This document shows, one piece after another, positions 41,481 to 60,895 of a DNA stretch of 64,000 bases. Under the pieces are notes generated by a model. The model saw only the letters and a list, made by a program, of their open reading frames with translations. It made no database searches and was not told the DNA's origin. Source of the DNA: Corbicula japonica (lineage: Eukaryota; Mollusca; Bivalvia; Venerida; Cyrenidae). The position numbers and the translations under genes were made by a program. The stretch covers positions 3,327,685 to 3,391,684 of the forward strand of contig JAZAYU010000007.1 in the NCBI GenBank assembly GCA_038501625.1, in the 5' to 3' direction. Numbering within the stretch: position 1 is the stretch's first letter; every line of letters starts with the position of its first letter.

Positions 41481-44147
41481 GTTCTTAAATGAAATCAGGG
41501 AAGAGGGGTGAACACAAGGTGCATGGCCAAACCAAATAATTACCAAAGAGCAACTCGGCAAGACGCAAAAACACATTAGGACTGAGTTGGTGTTATAAGG
41601 TGACTGACCAAGTAATTTGAATAATAAGGCGCTATTTTACTTAATCATTACTTAAGGGCAGACATGCTTAAAGTGGAATTGATCTTCCTTTTAAATTTAT
41701 ACGATTTCTTCAATTATAGATATAAAGTGCTTATTACCGATGGCTTTGTCCTCAGAAATTACAGTTAGAAATACAAGACATTTACTATCTCGTTTATTTC
41801 ACTAGGAAATTGAAAACCCAATTACAACTCGGCTTGGCTTTCCATTATTTAACTTCCTAATGATTTATCAGCATATACAGGGATGTTATTTTCAAACTGA
41901 TTTCAAGGTCACAGCAAGTCTCAACAAAATGAGCCAATCAGGGATTTTGGTAGTTGTTGCAAAACATGGTTCAGAATTTTCGAGCCGTCATAATTAGATC
42001 TTTGCAAGTCATATCTTGTTTTCCATGAATTTTATTTCTTATAAAATTACTTTAAATTCATTTAAATTTATCATCAAGGGTCAAATATGTATTTACTTCA
42101 TATTTAAAATGCAAAAAATACAACAATTATCTTTAATCTTGCAAAATTTGATCACTTTTCCTAAGTTCTACTGCTTCAAAAAGACCCCAGGCTCAGAATC
42201 AGGTGGTGTCAAAAGTGAACAAATTCAAATGTGCGCCTGCTTGCATCAAAATGCAAGAATCTGAATACATTGAATTCCCTGACAATAATATGCATGTTTG
42301 TTATTGAGTATCTCATAACAAGTATCCATACAGAACTAGCTTTGAATACAGTAAATTTTTCACTTTATTAATATAAATGGTGTGAGACATCTATAACTAC
42401 GATTCTTGAATGTGAGAACTGAAGATTTGTTCCGAAAATTAAATTTTTGGCTTGAATAGCGGCAAATGAGTTCTTGTATAAAAGAACTTTGATTGAAATG
42501 ACGAAAATCTCCATATTCCCCCTCCCATAAATATCACTCCAGATTAAAATTGCAAATGGATTGTTTTGTTAAAAGGAAAAGAATGGATGTAGTGTTTTGT
42601 TTGCTGACAATGAGAGAGCTGGATTGAAATATTGTATCGTTTCTTGACAAGAAAGAAAACACATAATGGACATCGTTTCAATTTCGTGAAAGGGAAGGAT
42701 CGTTTGAGAATATTACAATATTCTTAGTTTTGATTTAAAAGGCTTCGTCGCTGTTAATAGTTCAAAGTTCTATCAAAACTGTGATTAATTAAATTGAATC
42801 CTTTTAACAGGAGCCAGTTTGAGCAGTGAAAAATAACAAATTGGTCGAACTGTTTTGGATTAAAAGGACTGTTTTTTACTGTGAAATCTTAAAAGTTTGT
42901 TAATTAATAGTTACAAAACACACAGCTTGAGTTATTGAAATTATACATGAGGATGTCGGTGGGAGTGTATGACTTCAGTCATGAGAGTGGTGCATGATGT
43001 TACTGTTTTTGTACCATGTTGTCAGGGGCAACTTTCATAGCGGATTTAAATTACTCCTGTTGAAAATTTTCAAGGGTTTAAATCAGATTGGTGTGGGTCA
43101 TGTGTTATATTCTGTTAACTTCGACATTTATAAATTTGAAATTACTTCAACCTCTTTTGAATTTATTTTTAAGGGTTATATAAATGTTAACTTGATATTT
43201 AAATGCAATTTGCACAATATTTATCTGCTTTCTTGAAGAATCAGACCACGTTTCCTGAATTCTGCTTCAAAATGACCACAAGCGCTGAATAAGGTGGGGT
43301 ATAACATAAAAAATTCACAATTGCTTTAAGCAATTGTCTTTATCTGCATGTAATGAAATATCTGCATATACAGCATGTGGAGTAAATAGTCTAAGTACAA
43401 TGTATTTATCTTCACAGTTTCTCCTAGGATGGTTAAACTTGGTCTGCTTATTGTGGTTCCCAATATGTGAGTTAATGTATAATGAAAACAAAGAAAAATC
43501 TTTCATAGTTCAAAAACTATTACTTAATGGCCCACTTGCTAAAAAAATAAGATCTGCAACATAAACTCTCATTATGGATATAAGACTATATATAATGGAA
43601 GTTGTTCTGTTCTGCATGTATTGTTTGATGACAATCAAGCGTATATATTTTGATATAACTGTATTATAATATATGTAACATAACTAAGCATGATGACTGA
43701 CAGTAGGTTGTGTTAAAGCATTATGGCCAGTATTGACCTGTACAATAAGACCTGCTCTAGCTTTTCTCAGTGTAGGGGCAAATATAAGGGTACTCCAGAC
43801 AGCTGACTTGTATCAGCTGGCATATGACTGCAGTTGATCCTTAGTTGGCATCATTTCCAATGAGTAGACAAATATTTCACCAAGAAATACTTTACAGTTT
43901 TCAACTGAAATTCACATTAATTTTGTAGTTAGAGACATTTACTTGAATATTGATGATTTTAGAAATTGGTTATTTTATAACCCAAATAGGAATTAAGGGT
44001 GAACATAGTCATTTCATGAAGACAGTTACTAAAATTGATATTTAATAATTTACTTGTTCGTGGACCATTTTTTGAAAAAAAAATTTACTGATGGGTAATG
44101 AGGGATGCATGTGTGGCAGTTTTTGATCAAAATATGTATGTTTAATA

Positions 44148-44398
44148 CATAATTATGTTAGTGTTTGTATGTGACTTACAAAGTTTTGTTAATGCTTGCA
44201 TAATGTGACTTAATTTATTTGTATGCCACCGACACATTTTTGTTAGTGCTTGCATTATTTGTCCTAATTTTTTGTATGCCACTGACAAATTTTTGTAAGT
44301 GCTTGCTTAATGTGACTTAAATTTTTTGTATGTGACTAACAAATTTTCGTTAACACTTGCATAATGTGACTAATTTTGTATGTCACATGACTTACAAA
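44148..44398. repeat. ~58-bp tandem repeat, about four copies
   Basis: Unit: GTATGTGACTTACAAA, TTTTGTTAATGCTTGCATAA, TGTGACTTAATTTTTT. Some 370-460 bases before the candidate poly(A) signal. Confidence 0.7.
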
Positions 44399-44937
44399 CC
44401 TGATCTGTGATAACAAACGTGTGATAGGGGCCGGTCATGCTATCAAATATGATATTATATTTATACATTTTAGATTAGTGTAAATACACATTATTTTACT
44501 ATTTGTATAATAACACATACTTTTGCCAGATTATTATATATTTTTCTAAATGTTATTCTACATTTAGTGATAAGATCTAATATTTTTGTTTATTGTATTG
44601 AGTGAATAAATACATTTGAACTTCACACATGTCTTGTGTACTGTATAAGGAGTTTAAGCGTCCCAAATTATCACAAATGAATTGACACAGAAATCTGTGG
44701 CGGCCTGTTTTATAAGTAAATGTTGTACAGAGTTTCTCTTCTTGATAATAGAGAAAATGGCATACTGTTCTCCAATTCCACAATTAATGTGCAGACTTCT
44801 CCAAATCTTGTGGCATCAACTTCTCATTTACATTCTGGTGGATTTCTTTTAAACTTACAAGATCAAGAAATGTGTGTAGATGGTTTTAAAGAAAAGATTT
44901 TCCTGCAACCATTTTGTACCAAAATTATGGCCCTTTG

Positions 44938-45160
44938 TTAACCCTTGCCATATATATGCATTTTAACGCATGTGCGACCAGTGTAGATCCAAATCAGCTG
45001 GCACATCCATGACGTCTGATCAGGATCTGCACTGGCCGCATTTCGGTCAGAAATAACCTAACAAGTCAAAAAGCGAACAGTTTGGATCCTGATCAGACGG
45101 CAGGGATGTGCCAGCTGATCTGGATCAAAACTGTTCGCCCATGCAATAAAGGTGTATCTA
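44938..45160. mobile_element. Family A element, right end truncated
   Basis: TTAACCCTTGCCATATATAT through GTTCGCCCATGCAATAAAGG; lost after GTGTATCTA. Confidence 0.75.
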
Positions 45161-45656
45161 GTAATAAAATATAGTGGGATCAATTTGTGTCCTCATTTAC
45201 TATTTGCTGGCTTTCTTTCAAACTTGCACAGATAATTAGGCATGATGTTTAGATAGTTGTAAAGAAAGGAATTTGTCCTGAAATCATTTTCACCAGAGTT
45301 ATGGCCCTTTGTTTATTTCAGTTATAAAATTTTGAGGCACCTACTCCGCCTTAACTAGCTAGGCATGATGTCTGCATGTTGTAGAAAAACATTTCTTGCC
45401 TTAGAACATAACTTGGGGTCACTTTATTGTTGTGGCCGTTTCTTGTATTATAAAATCTGTTGTGTTGAACTACTCCATCACTATTTGGTGGAATTCTTTC
45501 AAACATTCACAGATAATCAGGAAGTAGTGTAGATGATTCATCTAGTAATGGAATTTCCTCATTTACTGTCTTGTATGTGTGAATTTCTTTCAATCTTGCA
45601 CAGATGATCAAGCAAGATGTGTAGACGCTAGTTAACCTTTTACTCCATACATTTTA

Positions 45657-45995
45657 CAATCTCACTAAAGTCAGATCTAACAAAATGTTAGATCTGATGA
45701 CGGCCTGCAGACACCGTACATAAGTAAAAGCGGTTTTTCCCGATTACTCTTTTTAGAAATTGTCAACACAGAAAGCATGATTTATAACACTCGCAAATGA
45801 TCTGAAGATGTCATTAGAAATGAATGCAATACTACATAAACACATATATCTCCAGTAAATTCTTATGCAGGCTGTCAACATTTTACATGGTTTAAATTTC
45901 TATTTACTTTCACTTTTGCCATTTGGTATGCGACAATCTGATTGGTTCATATGGTTAGTGATAAAAGCACTTTTTAGTTACTCGTCGTCAAATCC
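45657..45995. mobile_element. Family C element, lacking its last ~42 bases
   Basis: CAATCTCACTAAAGTCAGAT to GTTACTCGTCGTCAAATCC. It ends exactly where the copy at 58066 is interrupted. Confidence 0.75.
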
Positions 45996-46315
45996 ACATA
46001 CAAGAAGGGTTAATGATATGAAGTACTCAGCATGAAAATTAAGACATTTTAAATTGAAGATTGAAACTGCAGCAGAATCTTTTTAATATTTTGTCATATT
46101 TACACCTTGACGTTGAACAATGTTTTGACGAGTGACGTCGCCGTGAATGCACGTTTTGCCACGAGTTGCTGCAAAAAAGCGTGCCGTCACTCACTCTGTC
46201 GTCAACATGGCTGTTCCAACAGCAATGAGAAAAAGCCGCAATATCACAAGTTCTTCTCAATTATTTCTGTATTTTTAATGAGAGTATTTATGTGTGTAAA
46301 TATAAGGACTGAATC

Positions 46316-46404
46316 GATGATTTCCATTTGGGTATGAAAAACAGTTTCGAGCTTCACACACTTTAAACAACCCAACTGTTTTCCATACCCAAATGGAAAT
46401 CATC
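46316..46404. repeat. Hairpin, arms of about 30 bases
   Basis: TGATTTCCATTTGGGTATGA...AACAGTT and AACTGTTTTCCATACCCAAA...TGGAAATCA pair with one or two mismatches around a loop of about 27 bases. A weaker outer stem (AAGGACTGAATC / CATTCAATCCTT) extends it. Confidence 0.7.
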
Positions 46405-46715
46405 AAATATCCATTCAATCCTTAACTAATATCGGAAATAAATGTAGAAAACAGTCAAAACTGATTGCTCATTGTGTTAAAATGCGTATGTTTTGAGTAA
46501 ATGGTTAAGTCAAAACTTTATCACAAGGCAGTCATTTGCTTAAAGTCTTTAATTTGTTCTGTTATTGTCATATAATCCCACTAACGACCATTAATGATCG
46601 CTCACAAGAGCTAAATTTACATTTGGATCAGTAACTTGATGACTGGTATCATCAAACGTATTGGTTAAATAACCGGCTAATTACATGCGAAGTTCAACCA
46701 GATGAAAATTCTCAT

Positions 46716-46930
46716 TACCCTTTAATGTAGTTTTTCCAACTGTGCCAACAGTGTAGATCCAGATCAACTGCACATCTTAGCAGTCTGATCAGGTTCTACG
46801 CTGATTGCTTCTTAGTCAGAATCAACATAATGAATCTTAAAGCAACTAGACATAGTTTAGATCCTGATGAGATTGCAATGATGTGCAGGCTGATCTGGAT
46901 CAACACTGGTTACACATGGGGGAAATATCC
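46716..46930. mobile_element. Family A element, diverged
   Basis: CATTACCCTTTAATGTAG to ACACATGGGGGAAAT; both arms recognisable. Confidence 0.6.
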
Positions 46931-47591
46931 TGATCACAATGTGTGAATGGTATGTGCCAGCCATGAATATTGGGAAATGTGATGCTAAGTTCAAACACAA
47001 GACTGAGATTCTTTGACTTTTATTCACACAGTGAACACAGTACAGTCAAACCTGTGTTAAGACCACTTGTCAACAAAGATTACCTGAACAGACCACATTT
47101 TATTTGTACCACTGACTAATTAAAGGAAAAAAAATCACCAGTGAACAAAGACTAACTGCTTCTAAATACCACTTAAGGACTGTATGGATAATCTGATTGA
47201 TGATTTATGAAATATACAGTTGTTTTCTGCACACCAGGGAAAGACTTACAAAAACTTCACCAAGGTCATTTATATTTTAAAATTTAATGCTTATCAAGGC
47301 AACCATTGCAAAGGATGAGCAGAATCGTCATTAATTTTTGTTCACAAATATAAATTCAAAAAAGAAGAAATTCTCAAAATAACACAAATATTTTACTCAT
47401 AAATGTGAGTTTCAAGATTTTCCTGTATCAATTTCTGCTGGAAATTTGTTCCTTATAATACTATTAACAAAAATTTATATCTGCACATAAACTGATGATG
47501 TCGCTGTTCACCTTAATATGGCCATGAGCTGACAATGGGGTCAATATTAGATGAACATTATGGTAATCTCAGTAAGTAATATTACAGAACT

Positions 47592-47739
47592 GGCCTCAAG
47601 GTTATAAACCTGAGCTTGGGAACCAGTCTCAAATCTAAAGCATCTGACTGGCTGAAATGGCAACCAGTCACCATTTCAGCCAATCAGATGCTTGAGATTT
47701 GAAACTGGTTTCCATTCTCAGTTTTATAACTTTGGGACC
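47592..47739. mobile_element. Family B hairpin, nearly full length
   Basis: GGCCTCAAGGTTATAAACCT at the left, TCTCAGTTTTATAACTTTGG at the right; centre GGCAACCAGTCACC. Confidence 0.8.
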
Positions 47740-47842
47740 TGATTTTTAGATAGATTCAATGACCTGTTTTGTTCAAAGCTCACAAGTTTTTTCTTAAAAT
47801 TTTTTCATGGTTTCTTTCATTGTTTTAAAAGGTACACATCTA

Positions 47843-48164
47843 ATAATTCCTTTACTCCATGGTATATCCTTCAATCCCATTGGTTAAATCTACATCAGTC
47901 AGCACATCTGTGCCATCTGATCTGGATCTACACTGTTTGATTTTAGATCCACTAGGTTATTTCTAAGATTTTATCAGTGTATTTTCCAGATCAGATGGCA
48001 CAGATGTGCAGTCAGATCTGGATGTACACTCAAATGCTGTGGGATATGGCTTTTATCCCATTGGCAAAAGTGTAGATCTAAATCTGCCACCACATCCATA
48101 TCATCTCAGGATCTATATTAGTTGGCCATGGGATAAATATCATATCCCATGGAGGAAAGAGTGA
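47843..48164. mobile_element. Two overlapping family A copies
   Basis: TAATTCCTTTACTCCATGG at the left, CCCATGGAGGAAAGAG at the right, with a third and fourth arm between. Confidence 0.55.
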
Positions 48165-48733
48165 AGGATAAGAACTGCACTTGAAGAAGCATTACACCTG
48201 TAATACCGGGCAATAACCCAATCTCACTAGTCAGATCCATAAAAATGATAGAGAAGTGGGGTTTCAAATGATTTTATTCAGACACGGTTATAACCTTACA
48301 GCTATTGTGTTAAGACCTTGCCTGCACTGTACATAATTTCACTATCAGTGTTCTGAATGCATTCAGATATCATCTAGCTTGTGTCACATATGCTGCTTAT
48401 TGTTTTATCTTTTTGCCAATAAATGACAAATAATTCAAAGTAACAGAGTTTTAAGAAAGAAAAATAATACAAATTATTATAACTGAAAATATTTTCACTA
48501 TCAGTGTTCTGATCACATTTAGAAAGCATAAAACAAATGTGACACATGCTGCTTGATTTTCTACCTTTCTGCCTATAAATGACATAGAGTTTTAAGAGTT
48601 TCCACCTTTAACAAAGGAAAGAAAACAAAAGAATGGAATAAATAATGCCACTGTCTATACTGGCTGATACACTTGCTACCTTGCAAGAAATTCCAAATGC
48701 ATTTGATTTGTTATAATAAATACACATACACCT

Positions 48734-48966
48734 TTAACCCTTTACTCCATGGATACATGCACGATATGTTTATCTCATGTGCAGCCAGTGTAGATCCAGA
48801 TCAGCCATGTAATCTATCAGGATCAGGATCTTCAAAGTGTACTTCAAGATTGAAAGGGAAAGTAATTTCTGACCAAGTATTAAATAGTCTACATTGTATA
48901 AGGATGCACAGCGAGCACACCAGTCAAACAAGGGATATAAGCCATATCCAATGGAGTAAAGGGTCA
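48734..48966. mobile_element. Family A element, diverged
   Basis: TTAACCCTTTACTCCATGG to CAATGGAGTAAAGGGTCAA. Confidence 0.7.
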
Positions 48967-49109
48967 ACAAAGAACATTTACATGTTAAGTGCCAAAATAT
49001 AATAAATACTGTAACTAGAGACCAGCCTTGAAAGAAGTTGGTGTTTGGTTGATTTTAACCAATCAGCTGCTTGAGAATGCAGGCTGTTCTCCAGTCTAAG
49101 TTTTATGCT

Positions 49110-49440
49110 AATTACAGGGATTTCAATAGATGCAGATTCTTGCATTCTGAAGCAAATTTGCATTTTCCCACTTTTGATCCAACCTAATTCTGAACTGGGG
49201 GTCAGGTTGACAAAGAAGAATTAAGGAAAAGTCATAAAATTTTTCAAGAATATTATGTCTATTGCATTTTAAATATAAAGTAATTACTTGTTCAACAGAT
49301 AAAAAATTAAAATGAAGATAAAGCAATTATAAAAGAAGTAAAGTTCAATGAAAACAAAAAATGACTTGTAACGATCAGAATTTGACGCCTAGAAAATTCT
49401 CAGCAGGGGTCAAATGACCCATGGTTATCAAAAGCTATTG
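49110..49440. repeat. Inverted copy of the 42.0/43.1-kb repeat
   Basis: GATTCTTGCATTCTGAAGC, TGAACTGGGGGTCAGG and TGCATTTTAAATATAAAGTA correspond, inverted, to ATGCAAGAATCTG, CCCAGGCTCAGA and TACTTCATATTTAAAATGCA near 42090-42260. Confidence 0.5.
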
Positions 49441-49479
49441 AAATCCCTGTACTTGACCCAAGTGATAATATCTAATTCA

Positions 49480-49699
49480 TTAACCTTTCCTCTATATATA
49501 CACATGTGCAACCAGTGTAAATCCAGTGTAAATGCCATCTGACCAGGATCTGCACTGGTCGCATTTTGGTTAGAGATAACTTTAATAATAATAAAGCGAC
49601 CAGTTTAGATCGTGATCAGATGGCACGGATGTGCTGGCTGATCTGGATATAAACTGTTTGCCCATGCAATAAAGGTGTATCTATGGAGGAAAGGGTTAA
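49480..49699. mobile_element. Family A element next to the DPCD stop codon
   Basis: TTAACCTTTCCTCTATAT to TATGGAGGAAAGGGTTAA, TTAA on both sides; part of the left arm deleted. Confidence 0.8.
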
Positions 49700-49733
49700 T
49701 GTATTATTGTCATTGCTACACATAACTTCAGTG

Positions 49734-57241
<7,508 letters not shown>

Positions 57242-57649
57242 ATTGTTTATTAGTAACGCACCGTTTTCACCTTCGCTTGAAGAGCGCTAACTATAAAACG
57301 GTATCGAGTTTTCCGCCTATAATTAATTATTGGGTAAACTCAGCCGGGGCGCCTCACCAACACCAACTGTTCCTAGAGTAAATGGTCTCTTTAGTAAACA
57401 ATAAACAAATCTATTATGATTAAGTCTAGTCTCCATCTTTTATTTAATGATCAAGTGCCCTGTCTTCAAATAGGAGATACCACTGAAACCCATCAATTTG
57501 CAGACCAATATATTGAACGTGCATCCTATGGAAAACTTAAGAACATATTGTTACTTTGTCCTCCGAACATGTCACCCACCTTGACTTATTCTTTGAACTC
57601 AAACACGGGTTTAGAGAAAAGTGCCACTGCGAATCTTAGCTTCTTGGCC

Positions 57650-57765
57650 CAAGACCATAAAACTGAGATTGGAGACCAGTCTCAAATCTCAAGCATCTGA
57701 TAGACAGAAATAGCGATCAAATGTCATTTCAGCCAATGAAATGCTTGAAAATTTGACTATCCTTC
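57650..57765. mobile_element. Family B element, right side decayed
   Basis: GGCCCAAGACCATAAAACTG, CAGTCTCAAATCTCAAGCAT, centre diverged, no right end. Confidence 0.6.
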
Positions 57766-57822
57766 TGAATGTTGACGATCTCCTTAAATGTTTTTATATG
57801 AAGCATACTGGCTTTCTAGTGC

Positions 57823-58065
57823 TGGGCTTTGAACAGAAAGGCTTTCGATAACGTCAGCCATGAAAAAACTTATCTTTAAACTCCATGGTTGTGGCATTAG
57901 AGATTCTTCTTTACAATGACCAAAGGGTTTTCTTGAGGATCGCCACCACTCAGTCATTGTCAATTGACATTTCTCTGATTTTATACTTGTCTCTTCAATG
58001 ATTCCACAAGGATCTTTGCTTAGACCATCTCTATTTATTGTGTACACACGCCTTATCCTCTTCAG
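57823..58065 (+). pseudogene. Non-LTR reverse transcriptase fragment, frameshifted and with stops
   Basis: Read on the plus strand this gives KAFDNVSHEK, then after one extra A in an A-run, KLIFKLHGCGIRDSSLQ, two in-frame stops, and IPQGSLLRPSLFIVYTRL. These match LINE-type RT blocks ('D..KAFD.V.h..L..kL...gi', 'GiPQGS.LgP.LF..Yin'). The YxDD motif lies beyond the break and is not present. It is a dead relic; the minus-strand ORF over it is a shadow. Confidence 0.75.
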
Positions 58066-58774
58066 CAATCTCACTAATGTCAGATCTAACAAAATGTTAG
58101 ATATGATTACGGCCCGCAGACACCGTACATAAGTAATAGCAGTTTTCCCCGATTACTATTTTTAGAAATTGTCAACACAGGAAGCCTGATTTATAACGCT
58201 TGCAAAATGGTCTGAAGATGTCATTATATAAGAAATGAATGCAATACTACATAAAAACATATATCTCCAGTAAAATATGTCTAACGCAGGCAGTCAACAC
58301 TTTCCGTGGTTTAAAATACTATTTTTACTTCCACTTTTGCGATTTTGTAGGCGACTTTCTGATTGGTTCACAGGGTTAGTGATAAAAGCACGTTTTAGTT
58401 ACTCGTCGTCAGATCCAATCTCCTTCGCAGAGTTGTCGTTCCTTACACTCACTTTAAATCTCTGCGAAAGGCTCATTGTCAAGATTTTTGACATAACTCG
58501 ACAGCCTTATTTTATACAGTCATAATTATGAATATGAAAGCTTGTCGTTAAACAAATGGCAGATATCTTCACTATCTTTCATTCAAACCATAGAAACCAA
58601 GCAATTAGAAATGTAATTGGTGAACTCTTTTTTTGAGTTAAAGTAAAAGTAGTTGAAAGTAGTCCCAGCCTATAACAGAGGTGAATGTAATGAGCCGATA
58701 GTGTAAGAGAGTGCGTCAGATCCTGATAGCGTAGCGGTTTTCAGGAGATGATTTTAAGCAGATTGCCTCTTCAG
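58057..58774. mobile_element. Family C element with 9-bp target duplication, interrupted by a 298-bp insertion
   Basis: CCTCTTCAG flanks it (58057-58065 and 58766-58774). Element sequence: 58066-58416 plus 58724-58765. Between them, 58417-58714 is bounded by GTCAGATCC on both sides (58408-58416, 58715-58723), so it may be a second insertion with its own 9-bp duplication. It sits at the 3' limit of the RT fragment. Confidence 0.88.
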
Positions 58775-59242
58775 TGAGTTCAGTTTTAAGCGAGACCAGT
58801 TGCATAGGCAGTATCACAAATTTTCACAGAAATATTTTTGGATGATTTTTCGGACAAGATCGAAACTTGGTCTTGGTTAAAAAATTGGGTCATCAGATAA
58901 AAACAAAGAAAAACATTTCAAAAACAATAAAGGCTGCAATATTCTTTTTTATCTAATTCGCTAAAAATATGTGAGTTTTGACGATATATAGGACGACTTT
59001 GACACTGTCATCTGGGGCATAAAAGTTGTAAGATTTTTCGTGGGGTTAATAAACCTAGGATTGACCCCCTTCACTTATTTCATCTAACGTTTATCGGTTG
59101 TTATGTTTTAAAAAGTTGCATCTAAAGTCGCTATGTAAAGTTCTAGTTTGCATTAGAACTAAGAACCGTTTACTTCGGATGCAAAATTTATAATCGGTGT
59201 GAGGTATTTGTAATAACGAAAACACTCCATCAAGATAAATGA

Positions 59243-59248
59243 TTTATT
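59243..59248 (-). terminator. Candidate poly(A) signal of the Pif-like gene
   Basis: AATAAA on the minus strand, about 160 bases after the stop codon, within an A/T-rich stretch. Position and sequence are right for 3' end formation. Confidence 0.5.
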
Positions 59249-59408
59249 AAATAAAAATAAAATATGAGATTATATGAACATCACAATTTAAAGTATTTAA
59301 AAAGGATTTCTAAGAAGATGAAAAAATACATTAGGCACAACAATGGAAACATAAAAGAGACTATAAAATTAGAAGAAATTGGTAAATTCATGTGATCATT
59401 GTCTGTGT

Positions 59409-60614
59409 TTATGGTGTATCGGGGTCGCACAGGTAGATGGTTAGCTCATCGATCTCCCCCTTGAAAGGTTGCAGGTTCTCGGCATGGCCTATCTGAATGG
59501 CGCACCTGACGTTTCTCAGGTAGCCAGGAGCGTCAATGCTGTCCTTATCAACACCGTTACTTCCGCTTAGAAGACTGTTTTCAAATCTGTATTCCACTTC
59601 CTTTTCGGATTTCGGAACGGTGGGGTTAACTGGACGCTGCGGTACGTAGGTGTAGGCAAACCTAGCTACATTGGTTCCCACGCCAAAATACATATTGCTA
59701 CTGTCCTCGGATATCAAAACGGAAGGCAGGTTACCACAGTCGCTATTGGAAACCAGCGCATGGGCGTTGCCGGTCAATTCAGAGTGATCGGAGCTGTACT
59801 TTGCTTTAATGACAATTGTAGTGCTGTGCTCGAGGTTAGTGAATCTAGGGATTACCAATCGGCTGTTTACTCCGTTGAACTTGGCTACGCCATTTATGAC
59901 CTCAACATTCTCGTTTACAATGTAGTGGCCTTTACCGGACTGGTCCATGTGGTCACTGGTGAAGGGTAGGTGGATCTCGGCTTTACATACGGGTTTCTGT
60001 ACCACCTGAGCGGAAAACTCTAAACATGCACATGAGCCCTCAACGAAGAGTGTACCGGGGGCACATGGTAGCTCCATTGAGCCCCAGCCGGCAATTTCTT
60101 GGCTGTACTTATCTGGTTTGCCTTGTACCGCCTTCTTGTCACACGTGACGAACGATAAAGCTGATTCTCCGTCAACATTAAAACAAGTGTCATTGCATTG
60201 GTTAAATATATCCTCCACACATCCAAGGACAGTGTCATACGTGTGGTTGAACGGGCAGCACATGGGCTGTGACTTCCCGCCAAAACATTGCCAGTATCCC
60301 AGACAGTTAGTATCCGCTGCGTACACGGTCTTGTCTGGCTTGCCGGCGCATGCGTCGTTGTCACACTGAGTCTCTCCGACCGGAAGACAGGTGAGGAAGT
60401 TCATGTCCCAGTACGTAGCGAATGGACAGCGCATCACCTCCCCAACCAGTTCACCGTTGCCATCAAAGTGACATTGCACGTACTTTTTACAGTCCTCGTG
60501 CTTGTTATAACCAGCTCCGTTCACCATAACACAACCGGCGCATAGATCCTTAGTGCTCTGGGCGCGCGCTCCCAAAACAGCCACCAGCAAGATACAGGAT
60601 GTAAGTCGCAACAT
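59409..60614 (-). CDS. Secreted Pif-like shell-matrix protein (chitin-binding domains plus laminin-G-like domain)
   Basis: A 401-aa ORF in one exon. Residues 1-18 form a signal peptide (MLRLTSCILLVAVLGARA, cleavage probably before QS). CBM14/peritrophin-A domain 1: C28-x13-C42-x5-C48-x14-C63-x12-C76-x7-C84. Domain 2: C89-x14-C104-x5-C110-x9-C120-x11-C132-x7-C140. A third, degenerate Cys block covers about 144-197. Residues about 210-395 resemble a laminin-G/concanavalin-like fold (IHLPFTSDHMDQSGKGHYIV, FNGVNSRLVI, FKGEIDELTIY). Chitin-binding plus LamG is the layout of molluscan Pif/BMSP shell proteins, which bind chitin in the shell framework. Pif also has a VWA domain; none is visible here, so this may be a short paralogue, a Pif80/97-like relative or a mantle/mucus protein. 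A role in shell formation is inference. No stop, frameshift or missing Cys in domains 1-2 suggests decay. Confidence 0.82.
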   Translation of the reverse strand: MLRLTSCILLVAVLGARAQSTKDLCAGCVMVNGAGYNKHEDCKKYVQCHFDGNGELVGEVMRCPFATYWDMNFLTCLPVGETQCDNDACAGKPDKTVYAADTNCLGYWQCFGGKSQPMCCPFNHTYDTVLGCVEDIFNQCNDTCFNVDGESALSFVTCDKKAVQGKPDKYSQEIAGWGSMELPCAPGTLFVEGSCACLEFSAQVVQKPVCKAEIHLPFTSDHMDQSGKGHYIVNENVEVINGVAKFNGVNSRLVIPRFTNLEHSTTIVIKAKYSSDHSELTGNAHALVSNSDCGNLPSVLISEDSSNMYFGVGTNVARFAYTYVPQRPVNPTVPKSEKEVEYRFENSLLSGSNGVDKDSIDAPGYLRNVRCAIQIGHAENLQPFKGEIDELTIYLCDPDTP

Positions 60615-60790
60615 GTCTGAAAATAAATTAACGAGTTTAAGAGTTTAAAAATGACTTTAAACGAACCAAGCTTCTTACACAAATTACTTATAGAAACACG
60701 ATATTCAAGTAGACGAAGATCTGTTTAAATAAATACAATTTTTCAGATAAAATAAAAATAACTGAACAAAACTAGGAATAAAATACTTAC

Positions 60791-60870
60791 TTTTGTTTGA
60801 ATTTCTTGCGACGTTAATTGTCTATCTTTACAATTTGTTCGACTAGATCTACTGCTCGAAACAATTTGAT
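60791..60870 (-). other. Non-coding first exon (5' UTR) of the Pif-like gene
   Basis: The minus-strand donor GTAAGT lies at 60790-60785, and the acceptor TTTTCAG ends at 60617, three bases before the start codon at 60614, giving a 174-bp intron. Placing the start of transcription near 60870 from the TATA box gives a first exon of about 80 bases. Inferred from splice signals only. Confidence 0.6.
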
Positions 60871-60895
60871 TCTGAAAAGTATCATTTCTGTTTTG

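Larger units (their letters stand above)
41080..44610 (+). other. Possible KNDC1 3' UTR, with polyadenylation signal candidate
   Basis: The 3.5 kb after the stop codon holds no further coding exon that I can support. It contains a diverged hairpin repeat (41245-41480), a pair of related repeats (42005-42230 and 43096-43315), and a ~58-bp tandem array (44148-44398). The first AATAAA in a convincing setting is at 44605-44610, with a TTTTGTTTATTG stretch before it. I see nothing recognisable in 42300-43000 or 43320-44140. The transcript end could be much earlier. Confidence 0.35.
45632..46507. mobile_element. Nested block: family A ends around a family C copy and a hairpin repeat
   Basis: TTAACCTTTTACTCCATACA (45632) and GCGTATGTTTTGAGTAAATG (about 46483-46502) are the ends of one family A element. 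Inside are a 3'-shortened family C copy (45657-45995, no clear TSD) and the repeat at 46100-46440 with hairpin GATTTCCATTTGGGTATG / CATACCCAAATGGAAATC. Confidence 0.6.

Noticed and set aside
57245..57257. RFX X-box-like sequence (GTTACTAATAAAC on the minus strand) just upstream of the DPCD start
   Set aside because: Attractive for a ciliary gene, but it fails the usual X-box consensus at one core position and lies only 4 bases from the ATG.
57784..58092. 102-aa minus-strand frame
   Set aside because: It is the shadow of the reverse transcriptase fragment on the plus strand.
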